Positions 48,425-61,400 of a stretch of DNA of 64,000 bases are shown here, in pieces. The stretch is taken from positions 4,650,001 through 4,714,000 of the forward strand of contig JALIRH010000013.1 in the NCBI GenBank assembly GCA_023055505.1. The letters run 5' to 3'. Source of the stretch: Callipepla californica brunnescens (lineage: Eukaryota > Chordata > Aves > Galliformes > Odontophoridae). The translations under genes and the position numbers were made by a program. The notes under the pieces are model-generated. The model saw only the letters and a program-made list of their open reading frames with translations. It was not told where the DNA came from and searched no databases. The stretch's first letter is position 1; the number at the start of each line of letters is the position of its first letter.

Positions 48425-49019
48425 GTAAGTATTTCTTCTCCTTTCTCACTGCTCAAATATCCAACACACTGGTAGAAATGGTTAGGCGGAAACACTTCAA
48501 ATATAAGTAACCAGAGTTTCATGAGAATAATTCATGAGCTGCTTTTGCTTTTTTGTATTAACATTCTTACAATTTAAACTTTATTTAATAAACTGATTTC
48601 AGATAATAATCGCCTGCACCTACTCTTACAATCGCTTATGCAAAATCATTTGTATTCATAATAAGATCTGATCTGGCAGTTTTGCAACAGAGATTATTCT
48701 GCACTTGATGGATACTCACTGCACCATCAACCAGAACCCAAATTCACAATATAGGTTGCTGTAATAATTTTCAAGGTTTTTTTCTAGTAATTAATTTATT
48801 AATAATGATTGCATTCCAATAAGGAAATAAGGGAAATATGGGAAACTATTTGTATTTCAGAAAACGCTGCTTCTGAAGGTGCTTTTATGAAAGAAGATCA
48901 CTAGTTCATTCTGTTGTTGTCAGGTCTTTTATGCCTGGTGAGCTAATTCTCTCTTCTTATTATCAGTTAAATAGTTTCCAGAGTTTTATAGCTATGCAAT
49001 GGAGAGCTGACCTCTGCAG

Positions 49020-49086
49020 CCACGTCTGAGAAGCAGCTCCTGTGTGACAGATGCTTACCTGGTTACAGAGTGTTTTGCGACTCCAG
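49020..49086 (+). other. Candidate 67-nt exon (plus strand)
   Basis: An acceptor-like GACCTCTGCAG ends at 49019 and the block ends CCAG followed by GTAAGG at 49087. Two of three frames are open. One gives a cysteine-containing peptide (LLCDRCLPGYRVFC) that superficially resembles a TNF-receptor cysteine repeat, but the cysteine spacing is shorter and no other repeat is present, so I do not infer homology. On the minus strand the sequence TTACCTGGTTACAG also makes a donor-like site, so the block is ambiguous. Confidence 0.18.
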
Positions 49087-49099
49087 GTAAGGCTGAATT

Positions 49100-50814
49100 A
49101 ACTAGATTAATACTCAGCCATGGCCATGGTACAAAGCTAAACTGAAATAAATTGTTAACTGAAACTTCCTGAAAACTTTGCACATATATTTGTATATAAA
49201 ATATTTAGTTCTCTCTTGAGTTTGAGACTTACTCCTATTAACAATCCATCATGGACTCTGTAACAACAAATGTAAATCAAGTAGAAATATCTTCAGAGTC
49301 TATTATACTTCTATTACACTTTATTGTTTACTACTATTGTAACTGTCTTCAGACAACAACAATTTTACATGTTGAATGTAATAGTTTCCTATGTTACTCT
49401 TAAAAGCACTTTTTTGTCCTTCACAAAACAATAATCAGATTTACTTAAAAGTCTACTTTTCTTAGATTCCTATTGGATCTGACAGATATTTAGGTTAGAA
49501 AGTAGTACAGAGTTTACTGAATGACGTTTCCAGTCTCTATTCTCCATTCTATTCCAGTTCTCACTCAGAACACAAGGTACATTTGGAAGTTTGAAATCCC
49601 ATAAGATAAAAGTTATACTGAAAGCTAAAAACTGGTATTAAATAAGCCACCATTACAAGGAGGTAGAAAGAACCCTTGGAAATGCTGTAAAGTTCATGCA
49701 GTCTCAATCTGTTCTCACCTCGCTTCGCACTAGTATTCTCTTGTGCTAGTTTATAAGAATTGATAGCACTGTTAGGCACTGCTGTATTTTCTTGTCATTA
49801 CCACCAAATTACAGCCACAGATTATCCTCTGTAAGTAGGCAGCAGCAAATTATACATACATTTTCTAAAATATCACTCTTCTAGTCCTTAATACAAACAC
49901 GATAAGAAGTATAAGAACTTAAGAAGTTCTTAAGAAGTATATTTATGTTTATAAAGGAATAGTTACCCATATGAAGTCTCAAAAGACAGGACTTTCTTGT
50001 GACTCTGATATTTACAAAACTGAAAGTCAAAGTGCAGCAACTTGAGCAATTGGACAAGTCATCAGTAAAAGCTAATGAGGAATTGTGTTGCTCAAAAAGA
50101 GTCTCATCTTAGAAACCAATTTAAAATGATTTTTGACTCTAGTTTTCCTCTTATACTAAAAAATGGTGGATTTATGATATTAAGTTAAGTGTCATACCAT
50201 CCTTAATCCTCCCTGTCCCCAGGTTATTAGGGTTTGATCTGTACTACAAATAGTAGAGGTCAATCTGTTTCTCCGTAATACAGCCTGAGCAGTTAGAGGT
50301 TTTGTGCCAAGACACAGAATGCACATTTTTCTATGATTCCAAACTGTCTAAAATGACATAATTGTATTGGATACAGAGGTGGTACCATTCGCATGTATCA
50401 CAAGACTCAGGGTTAAATAAAGAACTGATGTGTCACTTTTCATTGTTTCAAGGAAATCCTGTATACAATATATCATTAGAAACTATTTACTGAAGCAAAA
50501 TATCAAGCACACATTGTGTATTTTTTGTATCAAGACATCATAAATATTTTCAAGACAAAAAAAGCAAACCTGTAGTTAAGTAGGCCATTAATTGGATCTC
50601 TTTATCACATACTTGAAAAGAAAATCACCCTGACTTCTTATTTTAACAGCCTTTGCTCACTATCCACTAGAATTTTCTGACAAAAATCACCACAAGAGCT
50701 CTGAGTTACGGCAGGCCAAGCTAGCTGACACAACCAACTGTGATTTCCATTCAGTATTCAGCTACTTCCAGTCACCAAAGGGTCTTAAATTAAGCTGACA
50801 TGAGATAAGAAGGA
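49100..50814. other. Unique AT-rich sequence, no gene seen
   Basis: Besides the small inverted repeat near 49912 nothing is recognised. Confidence 0.5.
49912..49932. repeat. Short perfect inverted repeat
   Basis: Arms TAAGAACTT (49912-49920) and AAGTTCTTA (49924-49932) are separated by AAG. The word AGAAGTAT flanks it on both sides, suggesting a local duplication event. Confidence 0.85.
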
Positions 50815-51600
50815 AGATCCTCACAGGGATAACTAACTAAAAGATTGGAAACAAAGAGCTGCAATAAATGGTCAATTTTCTCAGTGAATGGAAGGCACCA
50901 GTGGTATCCCACTGGGATCTTCACTGGGGCCAAAGCTGCTCAACATGCTCAGGGCTGATCAAGAGAAGAGAATGGAGAGGAGATTAAGTTTGCTTTTGCT
51001 GCTAAGTTTTCATGGTAAGAAAAACAGAAATGGACTGGAAAAAAGAGCTGCAGAAAGACTATGTGGCACTGAGTGATTGGGGATAAAATGGCAGACGACA
51101 TTCAGACTACACAAATGTAAAGTAATGAACTTGGCAAAAAACAGCTCACACTGTGCTCTGTGATTGATTCTGAATTCACTGCTATATCAGACAAAATAAC
51201 AGCCTTATGAAAATATCTGTTCAGTAGCTCAGGAATCATTATGAGAGGAAAATCACAGAAAACACAATGTTTTTGGGCAAAGTCAATGCTATGATCATAT
51301 CTTGATTGTTGTGTATAACCCTGGTCCTTTCATCTAAAAAAAGCACACAGCAGAATTTGAAAAGAGGTGGACAAAGATGATCAAAGGTAACCAAATAATT
51401 CACACAGAAGGATGATCTGTAAGAGCTAGGGCTCTCAATCTAGAAAAGAGTCAACATAAAGACAGGTAAAAATCACAGCAGACAAAGGCTTCCCTTGTAA
51501 GAAGAAAACCTCAGCTGAAAATGAGCAGGTGGAAGTTCAAAATCAAAAACCAGGTGGGTAGTTCTTTTCACAATACAAAAGTCAGCTGTGGCATCTGCTG
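50815..51600 (+). mobile_element. Very old CR1 LINE copy (plus strand)
   Basis: The order of recognisable blocks follows a CR1 reverse-transcriptase tail. AAGGCACCAGTGGTATCCCA, then CTGGGATCTTCACTGGGGCC, matches the GVPQG...LGP coding region near 50892-50932. AAGTTTGCTTTTGCTGCTAAG near 50988 corresponds to the FADD region, strongly altered. Then come GCAGAATTTGAAAAGAGGTGG and CAAAGATGATCAAAGGTA near 51351-51388, TCTCAATCTAGAAAAGAGTC near 51433, and AAAATGAGCAGGTGGAAGTTC near 51518. There are many indels and stops. It is far more diverged than the other copies and probably predates galliform diversification. No protein can be made. Confidence 0.8.
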
Positions 51601-52925
51601 ACATGAGATGCTGCAGATACTAAAAACAGGTACGGATTCACAAGTTTTGGGAAATACTTGTGAGAGAAATGTCTGACAGGCAATCACAAACAAACAGATT
51701 CAAGTAGCGCCTCTTACTCGGAAGCCAAGACAGTGCCCAACAGACTTATCAGCAAACATCTCCAACCCTGTGTTCATTACTACCCAAGCATGACCTGGAA
51801 TACTGAGCAAGATAGGGCATTAGCGTAATCCATTACAAATATTTTCCCGAGTTCTACAGAAAGATTGCCAGTAGCCAGAAGAGTCATCAAGTTCAAAAGC
51901 GTAGAAGTATCAGGACTAATTCCAAGTGTGCAGACCATGCAGTCTATCTTCAGTTATTTCTTCTAAGCTTTTGCTTAAGAAACAGATTTCTAGAAGCAAA
52001 CACCCTTTTGGGAGGACAGACCTCCATTCTGGTGGCATGAAGCATTTAAAAACGAGAAGCAAATAATAATATGCCTACTAATTATTTCACAGTCATCAGT
52101 GGATTCGAAAGTCCTTTATAACGGAAAGGAAGATTAATAATTCTGTTCTACAGATGAGAGGAATAAATGGTAAAGCCGTGTACAAAATCAATCTTATTTG
52201 CTGTTTCAGTGCTTAGTGCATAGAGCACTTCAGTCTCCTAGGACATGCAGTTAAACTTCAATGAGAGTTAAAATAGGGGTTTTATTCTGCACATTGTAAT
52301 AAAAGGATTTCTTTTTTTCCTGTATTCAAAATGCTTTACACTTCAGTCTTATACCTGCCCTAACTGCAACAAATGTGTTCTAAAACTCTGAAATGCATGG
52401 AAAAAAAAGACAGAGGAAGAAAGAAAATAAAGCTACATCTCAGTTGTCTCAGTTCACCTGTAGTACTAATGAGAATGAATTGAAGAGTTCTTAATAATCA
52501 TTTCTGGAAAATTCACAGTTCCTGTTTACAAAGATGTGAGTTTCTTATTCCCCATCAATTGTACTTAAAACACCATTCATCTGTCTTCCAGCTCCAGGAA
52601 TAAAGGCTACAGACATAAAATAAGACTTGATGGTTGTTTGAGCTTCACATTTTCTATACAGTTTTTGAAATCTCCACAGATATATTTTATTTTTAGGAGT
52701 CCTGCTTTGAACATTTATACATGATGCATAGCTTAATTCTGTTAAAAAAATATACAGGTTTCATTTACATTTCTGTGCAAGACAAAATGACAAAATGGCA
52801 CTTAATGATTTCAGCGTTTTTATCCCCCTTTTGGGAGTCTGATGATATCTTAAGCTAAATCTCATTCAGTTTGTTTGCTTTGCAGAAAAAATTTACCACA
52901 TATGATAAACAGAATGCGGTAAAAA
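51601..52925. other. Unique AT-rich sequence, no gene seen
   Basis: No repeat family, exon or RNA gene is recognised. Confidence 0.5.
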
Positions 52926-52930
52926 TTTGG

Positions 52931-53086
52931 TCACTCATCTGTACGCAGTTCATCTAAAAGACAGCTCCACAGCATAAGCAATTTTTGGCCGCGAGAAGCT
53001 GAAAATAACATCTCAAGTTGAGCGTCTGGAACAAGGGGTGATTCAAGCTCAGTAAATATAGAGAATTCTTTCTCCTCATCTCCCAT
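52931..53086 (-). other. Candidate 51-codon small open frame with strong Kozak start
   Basis: On the minus strand an ATG at 53086 sits in the context TTACCATGGG (A at -3, G at +4), close to the vertebrate optimum. It opens a 51-residue frame that begins MGDEEKEF and ends DELRTDE before TGA. The peptide is acidic at both ends with a Leu/Met-rich middle (LLMLWSCLL), so part of it could form an amphipathic helix. The DNA keeps four CpGs (near 52943, 52989, 52991 and 53023) although the surroundings are CpG-poor, and it has no low-complexity runs. I recognise no family. The frame is open a further 19 codons upstream without an ATG in as good a context. It may be a micropeptide, part of an exon, or a conserved non-coding block with a chance frame. 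Confidence 0.22.
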
Positions 53087-53149
53087 GGTAAGATTAAATA
53101 TGAAATAAAAAATTATGTATACTTTAAAGTTCTGAGGTGGCATTTAAAT

Positions 53150-53735
53150 GCTACATTTTGCCTTGAAAAGAAGGCAAAATGCTGATAATGTTCTTCCTCT
53201 TTAACTTAAGGTTTTTGTTACTGTTTGCTTGTTTGTTTTAAGGGGGCCAGAAAACATCCACTATAGATGAGAATCAGTACGATCTCTCCATCAGTCTATG
53301 AATAATAACTTACTTTGTTCAGCATATCATCAAACATTCCGATTTTTGATTTTAGACTCCAGGCAATAGCTATTCTATTTTCATAATAACATTCCTAACG
53401 GCAGTTCCACTGATTTTACATCAGCCTAACCCAACAGACAGCATTCTAAAAGTGCTGAACAAAAGCATTACAGATTTTGCATCGATGTTATGCTACAGAC
53501 AACATAAAAGCAATGGAATATATAATGAAATGAGCCGAGTTTAAAATCCTACTACCCAAATGCCTTTAGCTAGCCAATGCAAACACCAGACAACAAGCTA
53601 GTGGGATCAGCAGGATAATAGGAACCAAATCCTATTGGTGTAGGACAGGTATCTCCAAAGCAAAAAGCTAACTTCGAGAGGGCAGCACAAACAAGGATGG
53701 CACAGATTTCCTTAACTTTCTAAACAAAGTTTAAG
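53150..53735. other. Unique sequence, no gene seen
   Basis: Nothing recognised. Confidence 0.5.
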
Positions 53736-53739
53736 GTAA

Positions 53740-53965
53740 TCCTAACATGTACGCTCATTATCTTGCAGACTGTGCACAGCTCAGTCAAACCTTTCTAAGC
53801 CTTGGCCAGTGAACATCACTGAGTTGTGAAGATTATTCATTTTAGAGATCAAAGTGAACAGCTGCTTGAAGGAGCTCCAACTAAGTCCATTAACGTTCCT
53901 TTCCCTGGGAATCTCTTTTAGTACAAAGCTGAAAATCCAGCCAAAATCATCATGTATTCAGTTGA
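53740..53965. other. Candidate unique regulatory-type block
   Basis: This non-repetitive, well-mixed stretch contains E-box-like words (for example CAGCTG near 53861) and TGATCAATGAATTAG near 53963. No coding or splicing evidence is present. The call is low-confidence and based on texture. Confidence 0.14.
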
Positions 53966-56900
53966 TCAATGAATTAGCACTATATACAGCACTGAGGTGA
54001 ATGTCTGGGAGTGACAGGAGAGCTAGGTAAGTAAGGAAATGTATACTGTCCTCATATTAGGATGTTTCACATTACAGAAGGATTCCAAGCAGCTTAAAAC
54101 CAGACATTTATGCCAAAATCTGGCAGAGAAAGAAAAATTGATTGCATTGCTAAGGGAAGTTTAAATTTTGCATGCAAATCCTCATGACAATTGATTCATA
54201 AGTATGTTTTACTGCTCTGTTTTTGTGTTGCTCTCACTGGCATTAATTTGTGTTTTCCCCTGATACCTTAAAATAAAAATAAAAAATAATGACAGCAGGT
54301 AAAAGATTAGAAAGGAAAGAATTAGAGTTCTTTTTCCAGCATGAAGCCAGCCCTTGATCATTTATGGATAAGGCAGTGCTGCTCAACAAACAGCATGGGC
54401 ATTAGCAGGTTAATGAGCAGATACTCAGTGTTTTCATCCACTGTTTGATGCTTACTGCACAAAATGTAAACTGTGAGAAGAAATGTAATAATTAGTTTTG
54501 TCTATGTTATTCTAGAGCACTCATCACTATGGTATCTAATTTATTCACAAATTAATTTTCACCATGCTCCTTAGGGACAAGTAGGACCAAATTGTTGAAA
54601 GTAGTGAGTATTATATTAGAAGACAGCCTTAATCCAATAATTCACTTGCTTTTGAGTGCTGGATTTTGAAGCCATAATGACTTCATAAGTACAAGTTTCT
54701 GATTTGATAAATACAAGGTTTTTGATGCATAGATTCTAGTGTTTGTGTGTTTATTTTCCAAGGTAACAAAGTTTATATTCATTTCATGATCATTTGCCAC
54801 TTGATTACATGGAGTTGACTGACAGAGGAGCTGCCTTTTCAAAATTTCCCCAGTCAAACTTGTAATCAATGCTCCTGCATTTTGACTGCAAACTATTCTG
54901 CTTTTTAAGGTAAAAAACACAGTTTTCACTGAAAAAAAATGATATTAGTGAGATTACTTTAACTGGTCAAACTAGAAGAAAATCAGTGGGATTTTAGTTA
55001 CACAGCTAGCTGATTTGAGAGAACATCCAACAAATGAATTAATGCTGGTGATAAATTATTTCACAGTAAAATTATTCATGCTCAGTAGGAAATTAAATTG
55101 TCATAATATGATAAAATGTTAAAGAAACAGTATCTCTTATCTACACCTACATATGTCCTATGAAATCAGAATAGTAATTTTTCATAGCGTGATGAATTCT
55201 TCTTTAAACATGGGATAAAGTCATGTTGATTTAGTAGAACACTTACAGCCTTTGTTAATGCTATACAGGTACTACCCCCATCAAACAGAGTACTCTGAAG
55301 TGAAGGAGCACTGGAGCAGCCGGTCATGGTCAATGCTACTACAGAACACATTTGATGCAACTATTCTCACTCAATTCTACATTCAGTTTTACAAATGCAT
55401 AGGCTGATTCATTTAGGATTGAAGTGATTGTATAGCAAAAATTTACTAGTAAGTAAACTTAAGCATAACTTTTCCATTTTATGACTTAGTAAGAATTTTT
55501 GCAAGCATATTATATAGAATTACACACTTGTCCAGAAGATAAAATTTATGATTAGTTATATGGTTACACCTTGACATAACAGGAAATGACCAACATCAAA
55601 TGCAAATCGTTCACTTTCAGTTGTATGTTTCCTTTCTTTGTCTGATTTCATAGATCAAATACCTTAAAAGGTTTGGATCCCAGTCCAGGTCTATCAAATG
55701 AGCTATTGGATCTACCTGCAGTGGCTTGGCTGCATCTTACAATGCCACTGTGCATTACTGTCAAAGAAGTGAACCACAGTGGATACACATAAGAGTTGCA
55801 GATAATCATTCACCAAATGTAATTCGTCACCAAAACTATTCTCTGGTTGTTAGGAATATGGAGATATTTCAAATACTTGCAGAATAAAAATGATTAATAA
55901 CTGTACCTTCTAGTTATGATTACTGTATCTGATGAATAAATTATTCTGTCCGCTAACAAACAGGTAACAGTTCTCCTCTTCCACAAATACAAGAACACTC
56001 CAACGAGCAAGCCAGTCTTAGCGAGTTTTCACAAGCACTGTGACACTGAGAGAGGTATTCAATGATATTAACTGAGAAACAATCAACTGGCCAAAACAAT
56101 TGGCCTGTCCCCAAAGTTATCAGAACTTTCATCTGTACAAACAATTCATTGCTTTTCTTTACAGAGAAGAGAAAGCATGAATAACATCAGAATATTTTCT
56201 GACCAACTTCAGGGAGACACAGATACAGCTCTAATTAATTTGTAATGGATTTAAAAGATATCTTTAACATTTACAAACCACCAGGAAGAATGCTATAGAG
56301 TTCTGACCACTACAATTCTATATCTAAATCTAAAAATTTTGCCTCTGTAGTTCCAACTATTGAACTTCCCTGTACCAAGTCATCATTAATTGCATCCATA
56401 ATGTAACTTTTTCCTAAGTATACTTCTTGCTAAAGAATGGAACCCACTGAAATGCAAAGCTGATGAAGTGCTAAGGATGACGTGAGAGCTTCTCCTGAGT
56501 GACTGGTTAATGGCATTTCTCTCCTGGAATAAAGGAGTTAAAATGCACTGGATTTGCAAATCACACAGTATAAAATTTACTTTTAAAGGCCTGTTTTCCA
56601 ATATCTGTTATTACAACTTAAAAATGATCTTAATTTTATTATTTTTTTTTTAATCTAATAAACTAACACTGAAAATGTGGCAGAACGCGAAGGACTTTTA
56701 GCTTAAGGCCTCTGTTAGTCAATCAATTTTGCTTTACTAGGTAAACAGTCTCACTTCTTTAAAAGGAAGGAAGTTTGCATTATAAACTCCTCTTGAGAGA
56801 GCACTCATTACTACAATTACATTTGACCTTTGTTGCTTCAATTCCAGGGAAAATAATCACAATTCACAGAGTTAATTAAAAATACAAAGTGCTGCAGAAA

Positions 56901-58379
56901 AAAAATAAAAAAATCGAAAACTGTTTGAAAATAAAGAGACAAAATTGTATTCAGTAATTAAAGCTCCAGGTGCATCTATTTCTTAGATGATCAGATAATT
57001 TTTAAGTATCTCTGCTGTTATAATTACAGAAGTAGTTATTATTCTGCAGTTCCTCAGTTTTTTAGCCCCTTGAATACAACAGTTTAATCCATCTGTAAAA
57101 ATCACATCTGTTGACAAATTAAGTGTTCTACAGACTGGCCTGACTTGGAACTGCTTGTTTTGCATGTCGTAGTTTTTCCAGATATGTAAGTGTATGTGTT
57201 TGTATATCTGCATACCCATATAGATACAGTTTCTCTATGTCCGCCTTGAAATTGAACCATTAGCTTTAACATAGACTCCAATGTGATGCAAAAATAAGAC
57301 TTGATTTGCTTTCTCTTCAGAGATTTAAAAATATCAAAATATGAATTATCTATCTGCCCTATTTGTGGAGGCTCCTGACTATTTTGTAACATTATAAACA
57401 ATAAATTGTTAAGTAACACAAGCGTTACAGCCAAAGGGTTCAGTCACAATTGGGATCTTGGTAACAGCGTTCACTTGATAAACCAGATACAGTGCTTGTC
57501 AAGGAAATTTATAACTGCACACTGTGTGCACTATATCAAAGGGCAGTGCACTTATAGGACCCTAATGAGGAAGTAAACAATGCTGAGGGTCAGATCAGTA
57601 GGCAGCATGCTGCTCTCTACAGAGAAAATAATGGCTGAATTAAACCCTGTACTTGGTAGCAGCACCACATGAAGGAACATATTTTACTCTTTAGACATAT
57701 AAGCTGTTCTGGAAAACCATTTCCTGGCTTATTGTCACACAGGTCTTCTATTGATCACAACAAAAACAACACTGTGATTGATCCTTCTTGCCTGTAGTAT
57801 TTCCAATATGCTCATAAACTAAAAGTCCAGGTGCCATTTATGTTGAAGTTAATGGGACGGTACGCTTGAGCCTAGGTTATTCAATCTAGGTACAGTTTAA
57901 CAGAACAGAGTCCAACCTCTTTAAGTCTACTGGTTTTGCTGCAATGGAACAGATTACTTAAAGAGTACTGCACATAAAAATACCGCTTGATAATGCAGCT
58001 TGGATAAACCTTTCACAATGCATTCACATCTCCACTGAATCATACTGATCATGTAACTTTTTCCCTCTTGGCCTTAGGAGGAGAGTGGCTGTCGTATTTA
58101 TCACCTCTGTGTTCAATGCCACACTCTGTTATTTCAAACCTTGTCTCCCTTCCTACCAGGCTGTGCTCCAGGTCATCTATTTATGCTTCTCCTTGAGCTT
58201 CACTGCAGCAACTGAGAGGCCTTAATGCCTCTTAAGAGTTTAGCTCTCCCACTGAGGCATGCCATACTTAAACATGTAACCTTTTCTCTAAACAAGACCT
58301 GTCTTTGCTCGACAGAACTTATCACTCAACCAGAAATGGAAATTCAGGAGGAAAAAGGAGAAAAACAAAACAAGCACAG
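53966..58379. other. Unique AT-rich sequence, no gene seen
   Basis: No gene or transposon is recognised. Small open frames such as 54642-54929, 56386-56601 and 56983-57434 have no domain, and the last pair overlaps in two frames. Confidence 0.5.
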
Positions 58380-58382
58380 AAA

Positions 58383-58449
<67 letters not shown>

Positions 58450-58484
58450 TATATATATATATATATACACACATACATACATAG
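58380..58484. repeat. Poly(A) plus (AT)n/(AC)n dinucleotide microsatellite
   Basis: Twelve A (58380-58391) are followed by three AT arrays separated by short ACACAC blocks, ending in ACAT units near 58484. The AT arrays are self-complementary and can extrude cruciforms. The open frames translated across it as Tyr/Ile repeats on both strands (58225-58675) are not genes. Confidence 0.97.
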
Positions 58485-61400
58485 TTAGCACTTAAGCAAC
58501 TGCTTTTCTCTTGTACATTCATGAAATCTGTGCTTATTTCTCTGAACCTGCTGTACATATGCACTTCCCTGCCTTTCTGCTGCCAGGAGCCATCCATCAG
58601 GGGCAGCCATATAGTGCCTATTAGTTGCACAACATGAAATGTTGCTGGAAGGAAAGACAAACCATAGGCAGCCATAACTTCACCTACGTTCTATCAAATG
58701 ATACATGGCTTCAGAATCTACTGATTAACCACTGAAAGAGAGGGCTTTTAGTGTCTTTCACTCTATCTCTCAAAAATCCACCCCTATAATTATATGCAAG
58801 CAATGAGAGTGCAGAAATGAATATAAAGAAAGGAATACTGAAGAGAAAAAGAATGTGAGTGGAATTGCTGACAATGTTACCATAACTCTCAACAAACCTC
58901 TGCCTGTAATTTGAAGTCTGTTTTTCCTGCCATATACCAACTCCTCAAGAAATCACAGAAACAATGGAAATTATGGCCATATTCAATTCTGCCCTTAAAC
59001 AAACATCTTCACTTCTAGCTAAATGTAAAGGTGAGAGAAAATAGAGAGCTCTCCAACACTAATTCCACCTTTTATTCATTTATTTCAACACTTCACGTAT
59101 ATTTTTAGCAAAATCATATTTGGCCTAAAACTAACGAATTTTAAATAAAATTGGAGCACTGTCCCAATCTGTTTTTCACCGAGTAGATATGATGAGGATC
59201 CCAAGTATTCCTGTTAACCAAGAATAAGCTCTCGGAATTGGAAAACAGTCCAAGACTCGTTCTGCAGCATTAGGTCTATTTGCAGAGAAATTCATCTATA
59301 GTAACAACTCGTCCAATACCCTGTGGCACTGAGAAACTTTTCAGGGAAGGTAGTGTGTATGTTTTCAGTTTTTCTTTCCCAATGGAAACAGCAGTCCCTT
59401 CATCAAGCATGATCTACAATTCTCATGACACGTGGCTATCCCCAGTCCAGAACAGATGGCAAGGGAGGACAGACAGACAGAAGAAAGGACAGAAGAGCAT
59501 CAGTATGAGAAGAAATCTCTCCCAAGCAGCAAAAGGCAATGCTGGATGTGAATATAGGATTATTAAATCTGCTGGAACATCAAATGTAGAACTGACTAAC
59601 TTCAGGCTGGAAAGTAATTCTTTTCTGGTACATTCACTGCTTCAAAAAAAGAATGTGAGTCTTTAGAATAAAATTAAAATTTGTGTATTTCACCAGCAAT
59701 TAATCTTGACCAGCTTTTTCCAAAGTGTGAATCTTCAGTTAAACTCCTGCTTTGTCTTTGATTGTCTTTACACTGCTAACCTCTTTCTTTTCTCCTCCTC
59801 TTTTTTTTACAACACCAGCTTGTGGTGTCAGTTATGAAGGATACAATGGTGATTAAAAATAACTAAATAACATCTATGAATAGATATGCTTGGAAATCAA
59901 ATCCTCAGCTAATAATTTTGGTTGTATTTTCAACTTGATCTGAAAACAACAGCCACTCCTTTGAAGTAAAGAAACTCGTTGACCTACAAGACCAATCCAT
60001 ATCGCTGACAACAAATTCTGAGCTGAAGGTCTTTGCTCAGAAAGAAATCTGTGCACACAATCTGCACATGAAATATTATTTAGAATAGAATTTTAAATAC
60101 ATGCAAGGAAATTGCAAGATCTACAGAAATCAGCCTATGAGAAATAAAATATTTATTATACGCTTGTCTCTAATAATTCACTGGATTATTTTTTTCAGTC
60201 ATTATGTACATCCCCAGACTTGAATCTGATACTATATCTCTGACAAAGGGATTCATAGAAAAATGTTGCTGCAGCTGCTTCTTTTAAACTCACCTAATTA
60301 TTAGTTCCAGATGTCTTTCCTTTCTGGAGACTCAAAGAAGCCTCTTTTATTCACAAATACTGTTTGTCTAGGATCATTCTACACTGCAATTCTCTTTTAC
60401 CTAAAAAATTGAACTTTGTTTACATTTGCACCGTTTTATGATTTTTTTATTGTTCTAGTTTTTCTGATATCCATTAAAATACTGTATATTTCTGCTATGA
60501 ATATAGATATACCCAAGATGACTGCAAAACACGGCAAAGGCTCATTACCTTAAAGCTGACGCTGATTTCAAGCAGACAGAACACTGACTACCTCATCTAA
60601 CAACCAGCACAGCTAAGGATCAGGGATAAATTGACCTGATAAACATTCCAAATGCATTCTTTTATTTCAGCATCACACTTCAGTGGGAAAATAACACCGG
60701 TTCATCTACATCAAGAATACCTATGGATGTATAGGGAAGATTAATTCCATATACAACAAGGAAACTGCTTATTTGGCAAGCAAAAAAGACTGCAGCTTTC
60801 ACTAAAATGTCAATATGCAGCATGTTCTTTGCTGGCAACCTCTGGAATCGTCCATAAATCCGAAGTATGGGTCTTCACCTGGATTTCAGTTAGTCCCACA
60901 AAACCAAAAAATATTGCTAATTTGGCCAAAAGATGCCTGTCTTCTTCCCAGTGAACAATAATTAAATTTACTTCACAGAAATAGCATTCAAATGGCTGAC
61001 CCAAAATGGATTGCCCCTTCCTGGATACAGTTTCCCAAAACTACACCAAAAAAATCCATCTATCAAGACAGTTCCCTACTGAGATTCTTAAGAAAACAAA
61101 GACTGAAAGACACTTGTCCCACACGTTCCTTTAGCAAACTTAACCCTACTCTTGTTAGAGAAGATCTTGTTCCTTCTGCAGATGTTAAGAGATCCAGAAG
61201 AGACAATTAAAATTGCTTTTGCCAAGGAAGTTTACTAACATTTTATTGTAGAAAAATCTAGAACAGAGCTGATGAAAAATATTAAAAAAAAAGGTTGATA
61301 TTTTATAAGTGAAAGGCTTCTCTTTAAAGCTGTCATAATTTTTGCTTATTCTACCTCCAAAAAGCATTTTTGAATTTTAGCTTGAAATGGAATTTCACTT

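Noticed and set aside
49020..49086. Resemblance of a translated frame to a TNF-receptor cysteine repeat (CDRC-PG-C)
   Set aside because: The spacing to the last cysteine is too short, no further repeats follow, and the frame stops at once; similarity is probably coincidental.
58225..58675. Tyr/Ile-repeat proteins of 67-117 codons
   Set aside because: They are translations of the AT/AC dinucleotide microsatellite.
59280..59666. 128-codon forward open frame
   Set aside because: Unremarkable composition without domain, promoter or splice context; treated as chance.
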